Source: an uncultured Lewinella sp. (lineage in GTDB: Bacteria; Bacteroidota; Bacteroidia; Chitinophagales; Saprospiraceae). Taken from it: a DNA stretch of 64,000 nucleotides. The stretch covers positions 1-64,000 of the forward strand of contig CAJXPD010000007.1 in the NCBI GenBank assembly GCA_913057785.1, in the 5' to 3' direction. Position numbers and translations under genes: made by a program. This document shows, one piece after another, positions 45,330 through 55,227 of the stretch. Each line of letters starts with the position of its first letter. The stretch's first letter is position 1. The notes below the pieces were generated by a model, which saw only the letters and a program-made list of their open reading frames with translations, made no database searches and was not told the DNA's origin.

Positions 45330-48300
45330 TTAAAAAGTAATTTGAATACCACCCAAGAAAGTTCGGGCTTGCGGATAAAAACCGCGATCTATACCTAGAT
45401 CCAATGCACCTTGAGTTGATCCAATCTCCGGGTCTAAACCCGAATAATTCGTCAACGTCCACAGATTCTGTCCACTGACATACACCCGAAATTTGTTCAA
45501 TCTCAATTTGTTCAAGATATCCCTTGGGAGCTGGTAACCGATCTGCAGATTTTTAATCCTCATGTAAGAGCCATCCTCCACGAAACGATCGGAAACTCTG
45601 GCATTACGATTAGGGTCACTTAGTGTTACCCTAGGTTCTGACGTGCTGGTTCCTGGTCCTGTCCAGCGGTTCAAGACGCTTTGAGGACGATTGGTATAGG
45701 AAAAATCATAGCGGACAATGCCGTTGTAAATTTCATTTCCGGATACCCCCTGTAGGAATAAACTTAGATCAAACCCCTTGTATTCGGCATCAAAGGTTAC
45801 TCCATAAGTGAAGTCCGGTGTAGGGTTACCGATAAATGCCCTGTCATTGCTAGTGATCACACCGTCACCATCTAAGTCCTTGAAACGGATATCTCCAGGT
45901 GCTGTATTTTCGTTTTGTGTGGCATGAGCTTCTACCTCTGCTTGATTCTGGAAAATCCCATCCGTTACGTAGCCGTAGAAAGCTGCAATCGGATGTCCCA
46001 CCTCTGTACGAGCCACCGCACCGGCGGAGAATACATTACCAGAAGTAATGGGCTCTCCCCCTTCTCCTAAACTGATCACTTCTGTAGAAACAAAGGCGAT
46101 ATTTCCTCCGACTCCGTATTTGAAAGCTCCTTCTCGATTTCGATAATTCAGAGACAATTCCAGTCCCGTATTTTCCATTTCACCGATGTTCCGCACTGGA
46201 GGTAAAGTCCCTGCTGTCAGAGGAATCGGTGCGGCATACAACATATCTGAGGTGTTCTTCACGTAATAATCCGCAACAAAATAGATCTGTCCATCATATA
46301 ATTCTACGTCTAGACCTATATCCGTCTGAGTACTGGTTTCCCACTTCAAGTCTGGATTGGCAGACACTAGAGGAACATTACCATTGGTAATGATCTCTCC
46401 CTCTCCAAATGTGTAATTCTGACCCGCATTCACAATCGTTGAGAAACTATAATTACCGATTCTGTCATTACCGTTTTGTCCCCAACTGGCTCTTAACTTC
46501 AATAAGCTCACATCATCCCACTTCCAAAAATCCTCACGGTTGATTACCCAACCCAAGGAGAAAGAGGGGAAATAGCCAAATCTATTGTTAGCCCCAAATC
46601 TTGAAGAACCATCGGCACGAAAAGTAGCAGAAGCCAGATAGCGATCCTTCCACTCATAATTCACTTTTCCGAAAAAGGACAATAGCGAAGCTTCAGTGGC
46701 ACCAGCATAGGCACTTTGGGAAGCAATTGGATCAATCGTATTGGAAATGTAAGCATCAGCTGGATCATTACTCGGTAAATTGGTATTACCTCCCCCTGAA
46801 AAATCAAAACGATTGTCCAAGAAGGTAGTACCTACTGTCACATCTAAGGCGTGTTGATCTTGGAAAGTAGTCTTATAGTTAAGCACATTTTCCCACTGCA
46901 TATTTCTCCAGGTATTGTGCTCCTTCCCTACACTATTTACAATGTTCCGTTCCCCAGCAGGGGCATCGCCAATAGTTGGATTAATACTTAAGTCGTAAAG
47001 CGGTCTAAAGACATCTCGTGTAGCAAAAGTAGCATCTACACTAAAGGTAGATCTGAAGGTAAGTTGCTCCATTAACTTTAATTCCCCGAAAACAGAACCT
47101 ACAATTCGATTAGAAGTCCATTGGTCATGGATTTGCTCTATAGCGTTGATGGGGTTAGTGATATCGGTATCCGAATAATAAGAATAGGCGTAAGTCCCAT
47201 CCGGTTTACGTATCGGTGTCACTGGATCCATATTCAAGGCTCGGATCAAAGGTGTGACGAATTCGTTGTTTTCCGGTAAAAAATTTCTTTCTAGATAGGT
47301 AAACCCTAAGGTGTTACCCACCGTTAACCAATCTTTGAGATCGTTGACTGTATTCAAGCGAACGGTATATCGTTCAAAACCAGATTTCTCGCCACCAACG
47401 ATACCATCTTGCTCAAAATAGTTGCCGGAAACGGTGTAAGCAGATCGCTCGCCACCTCCACTGAGCGTGAGCTGATGACTTACCATAGGCGCATCCTGGA
47501 AGATGGCTGACTGCCAATCTGTTCCCTCTCCTAATACATCTGGATTAGAAAACTCAGGCAATGGTGTCCTGCCGGAATTAATATGAGCTTCGTTAGAAAG
47601 AATGGCATATTCTCTGGCATTTAGCAAATTCATATTCTTCCAGGCACTCTGGACGCCATAATAGGCATGGTAACTAATGCTACCCTCCTGATTCTTCTTC
47701 CCTCCCTTGGTGGTGATCAAGACTACTCCATTGGCGCCCCGCGCTCCATAAATGGCAGATGAAGCCGCATCCTTTAGCACGTTTATCGATTCAATATCAT
47801 TGGGATTTAGAAAGTCGATCCCTTCTACGGGAATCCCGTCGACAATATACAAAGGATCACTATTATTAATCGTCCCTACTCCTCGTACACGTACTGTTAG
47901 TGGGCTACCTGGAGAGCCAGAACTTTGGGCAACCTGTACCCCGGCAACTCGGCCTTGTAGGGCTTGTTCCGTTCTGAGGACGGGTGTTTCTGTGATCTCA
48001 TCAGAAGTCACGGTAGATACTGCACCACTAATGCTACTACGCTTCTGTGTCCCATAACCTACCACTACCACTTCATCCAGCAAAGAGATATTTTCGGCGA
48101 GCACGATATTTAATTCTGACTCATTCTGGACCGTCACCTCCTGCGTTTGTAGCCCCGTATAGGAGAATACCAGGACTGCTGGTCGTTCCTCCAGGCGTAA
48201 GGAAAAACTACCGTCTATATCGCTGACTGTGCCAGAGGTAGTCCCTTTCACGCTAATCGTAGCTCCAATTACGGTCTCTCCATCAGCGGTGGTAATGACA

Positions 48301-48386
48301 CCTTTTATTTCGTCATTTGTTTGTGCGAATACCATCGTAGCGTTCAACAACAAACAAAATAGACTGCAACAAATTCTTTGAATCAT
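45330..48386 (-). CDS. susC: SusC/RagA TonB-linked outer-membrane transporter
   Basis: 1,018 residues from the ATG at 48386, which opens the signal peptide (MIQRICCSLFCLLLNATMVFAQ); the frame continues upstream without support. Order: carboxypeptidase-regulatory-like domain (IKGVITTADGETVIGATISV), TonB box region and plug (LDEVVVVGYGTQKRSSISGA, RIRG-like VRVRGVGTINNSDPLYIVDG), then a 22-strand barrel ending in an aromatic residue (LGGIQITF). It imports oligosaccharides together with SusD, driven by TonB. Confidence 0.9.
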   Translation of the reverse strand: MIQRICCSLFCLLLNATMVFAQTNDEIKGVITTADGETVIGATISVKGTTSGTVSDIDGSFSLRLEERPAVLVFSYTGLQTQEVTVQNESELNIVLAENISLLDEVVVVGYGTQKRSSISGAVSTVTSDEITETPVLRTEQALQGRVAGVQVAQSSGSPGSPLTVRVRGVGTINNSDPLYIVDGIPVEGIDFLNPNDIESINVLKDAASSAIYGARGANGVVLITTKGGKKNQEGSISYHAYYGVQSAWKNMNLLNAREYAILSNEAHINSGRTPLPEFSNPDVLGEGTDWQSAIFQDAPMVSHQLTLSGGGERSAYTVSGNYFEQDGIVGGEKSGFERYTVRLNTVNDLKDWLTVGNTLGFTYLERNFLPENNEFVTPLIRALNMDPVTPIRKPDGTYAYSYYSDTDITNPINAIEQIHDQWTSNRIVGSVFGELKLMEQLTFRSTFSVDATFATRDVFRPLYDLSINPTIGDAPAGERNIVNSVGKEHNTWRNMQWENVLNYKTTFQDQHALDVTVGTTFLDNRFDFSGGGNTNLPSNDPADAYISNTIDPIASQSAYAGATEASLLSFFGKVNYEWKDRYLASATFRADGSSRFGANNRFGYFPSFSLGWVINREDFWKWDDVSLLKLRASWGQNGNDRIGNYSFSTIVNAGQNYTFGEGEIITNGNVPLVSANPDLKWETSTQTDIGLDVELYDGQIYFVADYYVKNTSDMLYAAPIPLTAGTLPPVRNIGEMENTGLELSLNYRNREGAFKYGVGGNIAFVSTEVISLGEGGEPITSGNVFSAGAVARTEVGHPIAAFYGYVTDGIFQNQAEVEAHATQNENTAPGDIRFKDLDGDGVITSNDRAFIGNPTPDFTYGVTFDAEYKGFDLSLFLQGVSGNEIYNGIVRYDFSYTNRPQSVLNRWTGPGTSTSEPRVTLSDPNRNARVSDRFVEDGSYMRIKNLQIGYQLPRDILNKLRLNKFRVYVSGQNLWTLTNYSGLDPEIGSTQGALDLGIDRGFYPQARTFLGGIQITF

Positions 48387-48488
48387 GTGGGTGAAAATTG
48401 AATTGAAAAGTGGGTTAGTGGGTTTTCCTGTAACTGCAAGAAACCCACTAACTCCGATCCCATCTGGTAGCCCGAAAGCCACCACTCT

Positions 48489-50879
48489 TTATTGCTTAAT
48501 CATTCTTTTCGTAACTATCATTTCATCTGTTCTCACTCGTACCAGGTAGATTCCACTTTGGTAGGAAGAAAGGTCCAGGTTCAATTGATCCTGACCACGA
48601 TCTATAGCCCTCTGCCAGATCAATTTACCGTTCAGGTCCCAAAGTTCTACTTGCTTACGACCTACCTGTGGTTCGAAAGTCAATTGTGCGAAGTCGCGGA
48701 CTAAGTTTGGATTGATGCGAACTAAGTTTGGATTGATAACCAAGTCATTCGTATTAACCAGGCAGCTTTCGCAGGAATTCCATGGAAAACAAACCGAAGC
48801 ATCTCCATCCACAGTCAACGCACGATTTGTGAATCCACCAGAGGTTACTGTACAAGGATCCTCTGGTACAAAACCTTCTTGGACAGCCCAGTTATCGATC
48901 GTAAATTTAAATTCATGATCGCCACCGGGTAGCTCAAAAGTTCCTTCCCAAACACCGTCACCATCTTCATCTGCAAGTGGATTAGAATCTCCGGACCAGC
49001 TATTGAAAGAACCGCTCACATAAACCGTTCCAATGGTTTCAGTATATCCGTTCATATCAACTGCAAAGCTGATCATTCCACTAGATAGCGCAGGGCCACA
49101 ATTGGTATCCACCGTACACTGACCAAAGCAAGTAGCAATTGTAGTATCCGCCATGACCGGATTGATGAAGCGATCGTTGAAATTGTCAGGATTAGCGCAG
49201 TCTTGGCCAGCGATATTTTCCTTGCAAGAAAAATCTCCACAAGCACCGTTGGTAAAGGTGTAATATCCACTGAATCCAATTGGACGCTCAATCGTCAAGG
49301 AAACTACTCCATCTGTACTTGGCATCAATCTGAATTTCTCATTAGGAGCTCCAAATTCAAGTCCACCTGCCAAAAACACGCCAGATTCCGCCGGAGTAAT
49401 CGCAGAAACACCAAGATCAAAAGTAATTTTCACGGACTCACCGCAAGCATAACAGCTATTAAAGCAAACCGTGCCAGGATCGGAATCGGCAGTAATCACC
49501 AATGATCTATTGACGAATCTTCCATCGTCATTAACCGTTAACTTGGTACAAGCTTCTGAGCCATTAAACATCTCCTGTGCAGACCAATTATCCAAAGTAA
49601 ATTTGTATTCGATTGGACCAGTGGGCAGCGGGATAGTTGTCGTCCAAACCCCATCGCCATCTTCATCACTTAATGCGTTGGCATCTCCTGCCCATCCGTT
49701 GAAATCACCGCTGATATACACCGTTCCAAAGTTGTCTGTTCCGTATTCGTTCATGTCAACTGAAAAAGTGACATCAACAATCTCTGTTTGATTGGAAGTA
49801 CATACCTGGATATCATCGAAATAGAAGGTCTGGTCTGCGCCAGTACCAGCAGTTCCAAAGTCAAAGAAAAGCACTATGCGTCCAAATACTCGACCAGTTG
49901 CTGGCTGATTAGAATCCTCCAGAGATGGATTGTCAAAATTGAAACACAATTCCTCCCATTCATTAATTTTCGTATTCTCCACTGTGGTGATCCAGTTCTC
50001 ACCCTCATTGGGTTGCTCCAACTTAACGGCCAAATTACCAATGTGATCCATGTGCACTTTAACACAAATCTCTCCGCCAGCACTAGCATCTACAGGAGTA
50101 CTAGGATCTGGGTTAGAAAACATCCCCCCCCAAGTTTGGGCATCCGCTGCTTTGATATATTCTACCACACTCCCACTAGTGTTGATACCAGAGGAATTTG
50201 GATTGTCGATAATCGTCGTTAGCTGCCCGTCTAAACTTGACCCAAAAATCTGGAAGTCGGTACTAGTAGCTTCTGTTTCAAAATCCAAAATTGAAGTACA
50301 AGATCTTTCGGAGGGTCCAGTGTAGGTAATGTCATCTATATAAGTAACCACATTCTCTCCTGTTCCTTCTACACCAAAATCAGCGAAAAGAACAATCTGT
50401 CCGTAGATGTGTCCTGAGGCAGGCGTGAATGGATCTTCAATTGAATTTGCTGTCAGATCAAAGCAAATCTCTTCCCATTCTCCAGTGGTAGTATTTGCGA
50501 CGCTGGTAACCCAGTTGGGGCCGCCAGTAGTTGAGGCTTCCAACTTCAAGGTTAAATTGCCGATGTGATCGAAGTGTGCTTTAATACAAACCTGACCACC
50601 ATTCGTGGCATCAATTGGAATAGCTGGAGCTGGATTGGCAAAACCTCCACCCCAAACGGGCGCATCTCCTACTTTAACCCATTCCAACACCGTTCCACTA
50701 GTGTTGATTCCAGATGGATTTGGATTTGCAATCGTGTTAGACTGTGCACCTTCGGCGCTACCCCCAAAATATTGGAAGTTTAAACTTGTGCTCTCAGATT
50801 CAAAATCGATGACCACCTGGCCAAAGGATAAGCTTATGCAAGCTAATTGAAGTAGTAATAGAGGTAAAAGTCTTTTCAT
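48489..50879 (-). CDS. T9SS-sorted multidomain glycan-binding protein
   Basis: 796 residues, signal peptide MKRLLPLLLLQLACISLSFG. Two tandem jellyroll domains (about 20-192 and 195-370) share SGINTSG, GNL..KLE and YIDDI/YFDDI segments and look like carbohydrate-binding modules. Two starch-binding-like (CBM20/48-type) domains follow (VYISGDFNGWAGDANALSDE and VYVSGSFNSWSGDSNPLADE), and the C-terminus is a T9SS sorting domain (VELWDLNGKLIWQRA ... IYLVRVRTDEMIVTKRM). No catalytic motif was seen. It is the first gene of the locus, 102 bp before SusC, and probably captures glucan at the surface. A 21-bp tandem duplication repeats INPNLVR just before the sorting domain. Confidence 0.8.
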   Translation of the reverse strand: MKRLLPLLLLQLACISLSFGQVVIDFESESTSLNFQYFGGSAEGAQSNTIANPNPSGINTSGTVLEWVKVGDAPVWGGGFANPAPAIPIDATNGGQVCIKAHFDHIGNLTLKLEASTTGGPNWVTSVANTTTGEWEEICFDLTANSIEDPFTPASGHIYGQIVLFADFGVEGTGENVVTYIDDITYTGPSERSCTSILDFETEATSTDFQIFGSSLDGQLTTIIDNPNSSGINTSGSVVEYIKAADAQTWGGMFSNPDPSTPVDASAGGEICVKVHMDHIGNLAVKLEQPNEGENWITTVENTKINEWEELCFNFDNPSLEDSNQPATGRVFGRIVLFFDFGTAGTGADQTFYFDDIQVCTSNQTEIVDVTFSVDMNEYGTDNFGTVYISGDFNGWAGDANALSDEDGDGVWTTTIPLPTGPIEYKFTLDNWSAQEMFNGSEACTKLTVNDDGRFVNRSLVITADSDPGTVCFNSCYACGESVKITFDLGVSAITPAESGVFLAGGLEFGAPNEKFRLMPSTDGVVSLTIERPIGFSGYYTFTNGACGDFSCKENIAGQDCANPDNFNDRFINPVMADTTIATCFGQCTVDTNCGPALSSGMISFAVDMNGYTETIGTVYVSGSFNSWSGDSNPLADEDGDGVWEGTFELPGGDHEFKFTIDNWAVQEGFVPEDPCTVTSGGFTNRALTVDGDASVCFPWNSCESCLVNTNDLVINPNLVRINPNLVRDFAQLTFEPQVGRKQVELWDLNGKLIWQRAIDRGQDQLNLDLSSYQSGIYLVRVRTDEMIVTKRMIKQ
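48700..48737. repeat. 21-bp in-frame tandem duplication
   Basis: ACTAAGTTTGGATTGAT occurs at 48700-48716 and 48721-48737, giving INPNLVR twice in the linker before the T9SS tail. A recent replication slip is likely; the linker tolerates it. Confidence 0.8.
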
Positions 50880-51215
50880 CTGTTATTTTTTTAAGTAGCT
50901 CAATTGTGTTGCAGTCCTGATTAATGGTTTCTTGTTGTACAACTGCTACTTCAATCAACTAAGAAGCTTGCTCAACAAGTAAATAACACTACATCACTGT
51001 AAAATCAAGTCAAATGTTGCTTTCAAAAGATAATTTGGCCTTCCACCAAATAATTATCAAAATTAGCACCATTTGTAGCTATTCACATGATTAAATACTA
51101 CATCACAGATACTACACAGGTAAAAATCATCTACTACTACTACAACATAAGTACATCAAGTGCTTGATTTCATACTAAATCAGTACTACAATTAGTATAT
51201 TCGTGTAAGGAAATT
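50880..51215. promoter_or_regulatory. Divergent control region of the glucan locus and its regulator
   Basis: 336 bp, AT-rich. The 10-mer ACTACATCAC occurs twice (50988-50997 and 51097-51106), with variants such as ACTACACAGG at 51111. On the minus strand a -7-like TAATTTTG (51058-51065) could serve the operon, leaving a long leader. The repeats are candidate binding sites for the regulator encoded on the right. Confidence 0.4.
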
Positions 51216-54173
51216 ATGGAGCAGGATTTCATGCAGGAATTGACCACCAGAAAAAGACTAAGATTGCCCAAACAATTCACAAACTATCTACTATTATTCC
51301 ATTTGCTACTTGCCACTGGGCAGTTAAAGGCGACCAATATTCAATTAGGGGATCCATTTATTCAGAATTACCCTACGGCAGTCCACCAAGCTGGAATTCA
51401 GAACTGGGCTATTGGTCAACATCCCAATGGCTATGTATTCCTGGCCAACAACGACGGGCTACTACAATTCGATGGCAGCGATTGGCAGTGCTTTCCCTTG
51501 GAAAAGAAAACCATTGCCCGTTCCCTCCTAATTCGAGGAGATTCAGTTTTTGTTGGCGGTCAAAATGAATTTGGATACTTTAAGAGTCAAGCTAATGGTA
51601 AACTAAAGTATCATTCTCTACTCCCTCGCATTCCCTCCCCCTTCCAAAATTTTGAAGATGTCTGGGATATCGTCTCTGTAGGAGAAAGTATCTATTTCTA
51701 CGCCTCTAACAAGTTGTACCAATTCCAAAACGACAGTATTTCTGTACAGTACGAAGGTCCAGGTCTCAGGTTCCTGGCGGAAGCGGGAGGCAAGCTGTTT
51801 TTACAAAGCAACCAGGACCTAATGGTAAAGGTTGGCAAGACATTCCAAGCGCTCGGCGTGTCTGAGCAAATGAAATTGGACATTGTATTCACCAGTGCTA
51901 TAGCTCTCGAAAATGGCTCTATCCTTTTCACCACGCTGAAAGATGGCCTGTTTCTTCTGGAAGGTAATCAACTACAACCCTTATCGATACCCAGTTTAGA
52001 TGACTTCATCAAGGAAAATAGAATTTACTGTGCTATCAAAGACAGTAGTGGTGGTATCGTACTAGGTACTAGTGCTGCCGGTGTTCTTGTGCTTACGGCT
52101 GATTTTCGCCTCAAAACACATATAAATCGAAACAATGGCCTGCAAAAGAACAATGTTCTGAGTTTATCCACGGATCAGCATGGCAACTTGTGGATCGGCC
52201 TAGATAATGGAATCGACTATGCTGAAATTAACGGGGCTTATCGACAGATCATTCCCGATCAGCCTCTAGAGGGAACTGCCTATACCTTTATTGAACATGA
52301 TGGCTATTTCTACTTCGGAACTTCTTCAGGGCTCTACACATTAGAAGCCCATGCCCGTCCTCAACTATTTAATAGAACATCCTTCCGGAGAGTTCCAGGA
52401 ACCGAGGGACAGGTTTGGGGATTGGCTGTTGTGCGGGGGCGCCTTCTTATGGGACATCATGAAGGCGCATTTGAAATACTAAGATCGGGAGCAGCACATA
52501 CAAGCAGGAGGCTTTCAATGGGGCCTGGTACCTGGAACTTTACGCCATTACCTGATGATCCACAAAAGTTGGTCGCGGGCACCTATGAGGGGCTGGAATT
52601 ATACACTTTAGGGCCAAAGGGGTGGCAATGGCAGCGGAAACTCAAAGGACTACAAGAATCGAGTCGATTTTTGGTTCCCGGCGAGAGCAAGGGTCTATGG
52701 ATGGCACACCCCTACCGAGGAATCTATAAACTTTCTTTAAATCCGGGTCAGGATGCGGTTCAGGTCCAACTATATGGCAAAAAAGACGGTTTGGCAAGCG
52801 ATCACCTAAATCATGTTTTCCTTGTCAATGAAGAAATCCTCTTCACAAGTGAAACAGGTGTTTTTAGATACGATAAGAGTAGCAACTCTTTTCTGCGTTA
52901 CCAAGAAATGCAGAACCTACTTAAGGAAGAACCCAATTTGCTCCGTCTATTTGAGGACTCAAACGGGAATATCTGGTTCGTGGGCTCCAGTACATCTGGT
53001 CGTTTATCATTGACGGACAAAGGGGTCGTGAAGCGCTTTGTCAAAGCGCTTTTTCCATCTCTGAACAGCCAATTGGTCCGGGGCTTCGAATTCATTCATC
53101 CACTCGATGATCACCGGATTATCGCAGGTGCCGAAAAAGGTTTTATCACCTTTAACCCGAAGCCTCAGCAGGCTATGAACCAGGAACTACGCGTTTTATT
53201 CCAGAACATTTACAATATTGCTGATGGTGACAGCCTAATCATTGCTGGTCACTACAGCGGCGAAGATATAAGAGCACTGCAGCCTTTTGAGTATTTTGAA
53301 AATGCATTCCGCTTTTCTTTTACTTCTCCCATTTATAGCCAGCACGACAAAGTCTGGTTTCAATCCTTTTTAGAAGGCTCTGATGAAGGCTGGTCGAGCT
53401 GGAATACCAAGCGTAATAAAGAATACACCAACCTGAGTCCCGGTGAGTATACCTTCAAACTGAGAGCAAAAAACCATTCGGGATTAGAATCTCAGGTAGT
53501 TAGTTTTCACTTCACGATTAACCCACCCTGGTATGCATCCAATCTTGCCAAGTTCTTCTATGCACTTCTCGTGATAGGCCTGCTGGTCGGACTGATCTTA
53601 ATTCCTCGTAGCAGATTCAAAAAGGAAACAGCTGATCTAGTTTCGGCACAAAAGAAGAAAGAAGAAGAGCACCAAAAGGTCGTAGAGGAGTCTGAAAAAG
53701 CCATTATAGCCTTGCAAAACAAAAACCTGGAAGAAGAGATCAGGCATAAGAACCAGGAATTGGCTAGCACCACCATGCATCTGGTTCAACGAAGCGAAAT
53801 GATCAACAAACTTCGAAGTCAGTTGGAAAAGCTACAAAAAGAGAGCATGGAGGCTCCTGCCAAAAAACAAGTGGACGGACTTCTACGTCTCCTGACCAAG
53901 GATGACGAGCTTGCTCGCGAATGGGATCAATTTGCGCATCACTTTGACCAAGTTCATAGTGATTTCCTCAAAAGACTCAAGATCCAATTTCCGCAACTTA
54001 CCTCCAATGACCAAAAATTATGTGCCTACTTACGCATGAACCTAGCTACCAAAGAGATTGCGCCCTTGATGAATATCTCCATTCGTGGGGTCGAAGTAGG
54101 TAGGTATCGACTACGTAAAAAGCTGAATCTGGATACCCAGGTCGACCTGAATGAATTCATGATGAACATCTAG
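51216..54173 (+). CDS. Membrane-bound propeller sensor with LuxR-type DNA-binding domain
   Basis: 985 residues. A signal or anchor (YLLLFHLLLATGQLKA) precedes a two-component-regulator propeller (about 45-690; LSTDQHGNLWIGLDNGIDY is a typical Reg_prop repeat), then a Y_Y_Y domain (FKLRAKNHSGLESQVVSFHF), one membrane helix (about 780-800), a coiled coil and a C-terminal LuxR-type helix-turn-helix (LTSNDQKLCAYLRMNLATKEIAPLMNISIRGVEV split over residues 928-962). There is no histidine kinase or receiver domain, so it works as a one-protein sensor that stays in the membrane when binding DNA. Divergent from the glucan locus and probably its activator, as SusR-like or hybrid sensors are for other loci. 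Confidence 0.85.
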   Translation: MEQDFMQELTTRKRLRLPKQFTNYLLLFHLLLATGQLKATNIQLGDPFIQNYPTAVHQAGIQNWAIGQHPNGYVFLANNDGLLQFDGSDWQCFPLEKKTIARSLLIRGDSVFVGGQNEFGYFKSQANGKLKYHSLLPRIPSPFQNFEDVWDIVSVGESIYFYASNKLYQFQNDSISVQYEGPGLRFLAEAGGKLFLQSNQDLMVKVGKTFQALGVSEQMKLDIVFTSAIALENGSILFTTLKDGLFLLEGNQLQPLSIPSLDDFIKENRIYCAIKDSSGGIVLGTSAAGVLVLTADFRLKTHINRNNGLQKNNVLSLSTDQHGNLWIGLDNGIDYAEINGAYRQIIPDQPLEGTAYTFIEHDGYFYFGTSSGLYTLEAHARPQLFNRTSFRRVPGTEGQVWGLAVVRGRLLMGHHEGAFEILRSGAAHTSRRLSMGPGTWNFTPLPDDPQKLVAGTYEGLELYTLGPKGWQWQRKLKGLQESSRFLVPGESKGLWMAHPYRGIYKLSLNPGQDAVQVQLYGKKDGLASDHLNHVFLVNEEILFTSETGVFRYDKSSNSFLRYQEMQNLLKEEPNLLRLFEDSNGNIWFVGSSTSGRLSLTDKGVVKRFVKALFPSLNSQLVRGFEFIHPLDDHRIIAGAEKGFITFNPKPQQAMNQELRVLFQNIYNIADGDSLIIAGHYSGEDIRALQPFEYFENAFRFSFTSPIYSQHDKVWFQSFLEGSDEGWSSWNTKRNKEYTNLSPGEYTFKLRAKNHSGLESQVVSFHFTINPPWYASNLAKFFYALLVIGLLVGLILIPRSRFKKETADLVSAQKKKEEEHQKVVEESEKAIIALQNKNLEEEIRHKNQELASTTMHLVQRSEMINKLRSQLEKLQKESMEAPAKKQVDGLLRLLTKDDELAREWDQFAHHFDQVHSDFLKRLKIQFPQLTSNDQKLCAYLRMNLATKEIAPLMNISIRGVEVGRYRLRKKLNLDTQVDLNEFMMNI

Positions 54174-54297
54174 CAATCCGTACTATTTTCTTGCATATTC
54201 CACTACACCTCATTCCACTTGATAAAATAGTATCAACATCTAATAAGATAATCACAAAAGCTCCTAGCTATTTAGTCTATCATTGCAGAAAAAAAAG

Positions 54298-55209
54298 ATG
54301 GCAGTAAACTGGAATGGGGTATATCCCGCACTAACGACCAAGTTTGACTCAACTGGTAAGTTGGATCTGGATACCTTCGAACTGAATTTGAAGGCCCAAA
54401 TAGATGCAGGTATTGATGGCGTAATCCTTGGAGGATCCTTGGGAGAAGCCAGCACGCTCTTTTTGAATGAAAAAATGGAGCTGCTAGCGAAGGCTAAAGA
54501 AATCAGCAGTGAACTTCCGATTATTATCAATATTGCCGAAAGTTCGCAACAAGAAGCTATTAAGGTTGCTCAAACGGCACAAGAACACGGAGCAGATGGC
54601 TTAATGGCATTACCTCCTATGATGTATAAGTCTACAGATAGAGAAACCGCAAGCTGGTTTACAAGCATTGCCAAATCTACGGACCTCCCCATCATGATCT
54701 ACAATAATCCTGTGGATTATAAAATCGAAGTTACCTTAGCGATCATGGAGGAATTGCTGAAGCTTCCAAATGTAACAGCTATTAAGGAGAGTACCAGGGA
54801 TGTATCCAACGTGAGCAGACTTAAATCTGCTTTTGGTGATAGCCTAAAGGTAAGTTGCGGAGTGGACACCTTGGCGCTAGAATCTCTCCTTATGGGAGCA
54901 GATGGCTGGGTAGCTGGATTAGTCTGTGCTTTCCCAAGGGAAACCGTTGCCATTTATCGTTTAGCTTTAGCAGGTAGGATTGCTGAGGCTGTAGCTATAC
55001 ATCGATGGTTCCTACCTATTCTAGAATTAGACATCAACCCGCAACTCGTCCAAAACATCAAATTGGCTGAGGTAATCACGGGTATTGGCACGGAGCATGT
55101 ACGTCCTCCCCGCCTTCCATTAGTTGGTGAAGAAAGAGAACGGGTGCTCAAGATCTTAAATGACGGGATGGCCACTCGCCCTACCCTACCTGACTACCTT
55201 AACCTTTAG
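54298..55209 (+). CDS. DapA-family lyase, probable 1-pyrroline-4-hydroxy-2-carboxylate deaminase
   Basis: 303 residues from the ATG at 54298 (a TTG at 54283 is less likely). Class I aldolase fold: GGSLGE loop (45-50), catalytic Tyr135 in IYNNP and Schiff-base Lys163 in AIKES. The Lys-Glu-Ser surroundings and the neighbours (hydroxyproline epimerase and a D-amino-acid oxidase-like protein) point to the deaminase that converts 1-pyrroline-4-hydroxy-2-carboxylate to 2-oxoglutarate semialdehyde. By sequence alone it could be labelled dihydrodipicolinate synthase. Eighteen bp separate it from the next gene. Confidence 0.75.
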   Translation: MAVNWNGVYPALTTKFDSTGKLDLDTFELNLKAQIDAGIDGVILGGSLGEASTLFLNEKMELLAKAKEISSELPIIINIAESSQQEAIKVAQTAQEHGADGLMALPPMMYKSTDRETASWFTSIAKSTDLPIMIYNNPVDYKIEVTLAIMEELLKLPNVTAIKESTRDVSNVSRLKSAFGDSLKVSCGVDTLALESLLMGADGWVAGLVCAFPRETVAIYRLALAGRIAEAVAIHRWFLPILELDINPQLVQNIKLAEVITGIGTEHVRPPRLPLVGEERERVLKILNDGMATRPTLPDYLNL

Positions 55210-55227
55210 GCTTGCAAACGATCATTT

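Noticed and set aside
49788..50222. 144-codon frame opposite the T9SS binding protein
   Set aside because: Antisense to repeated, clearly coding jellyroll domains; no recognisable protein features.
51116..51150. TACTAC microsatellite-like run as a repeat array
   Set aside because: Too short and imperfect; better treated as part of the regulatory region.
54298..55209. Naming the gene dapA (dihydrodipicolinate synthase)
   Set aside because: The fold fits, but the operon with a two-cysteine epimerase and a D-amino-acid dehydrogenase points to hydroxyproline breakdown.
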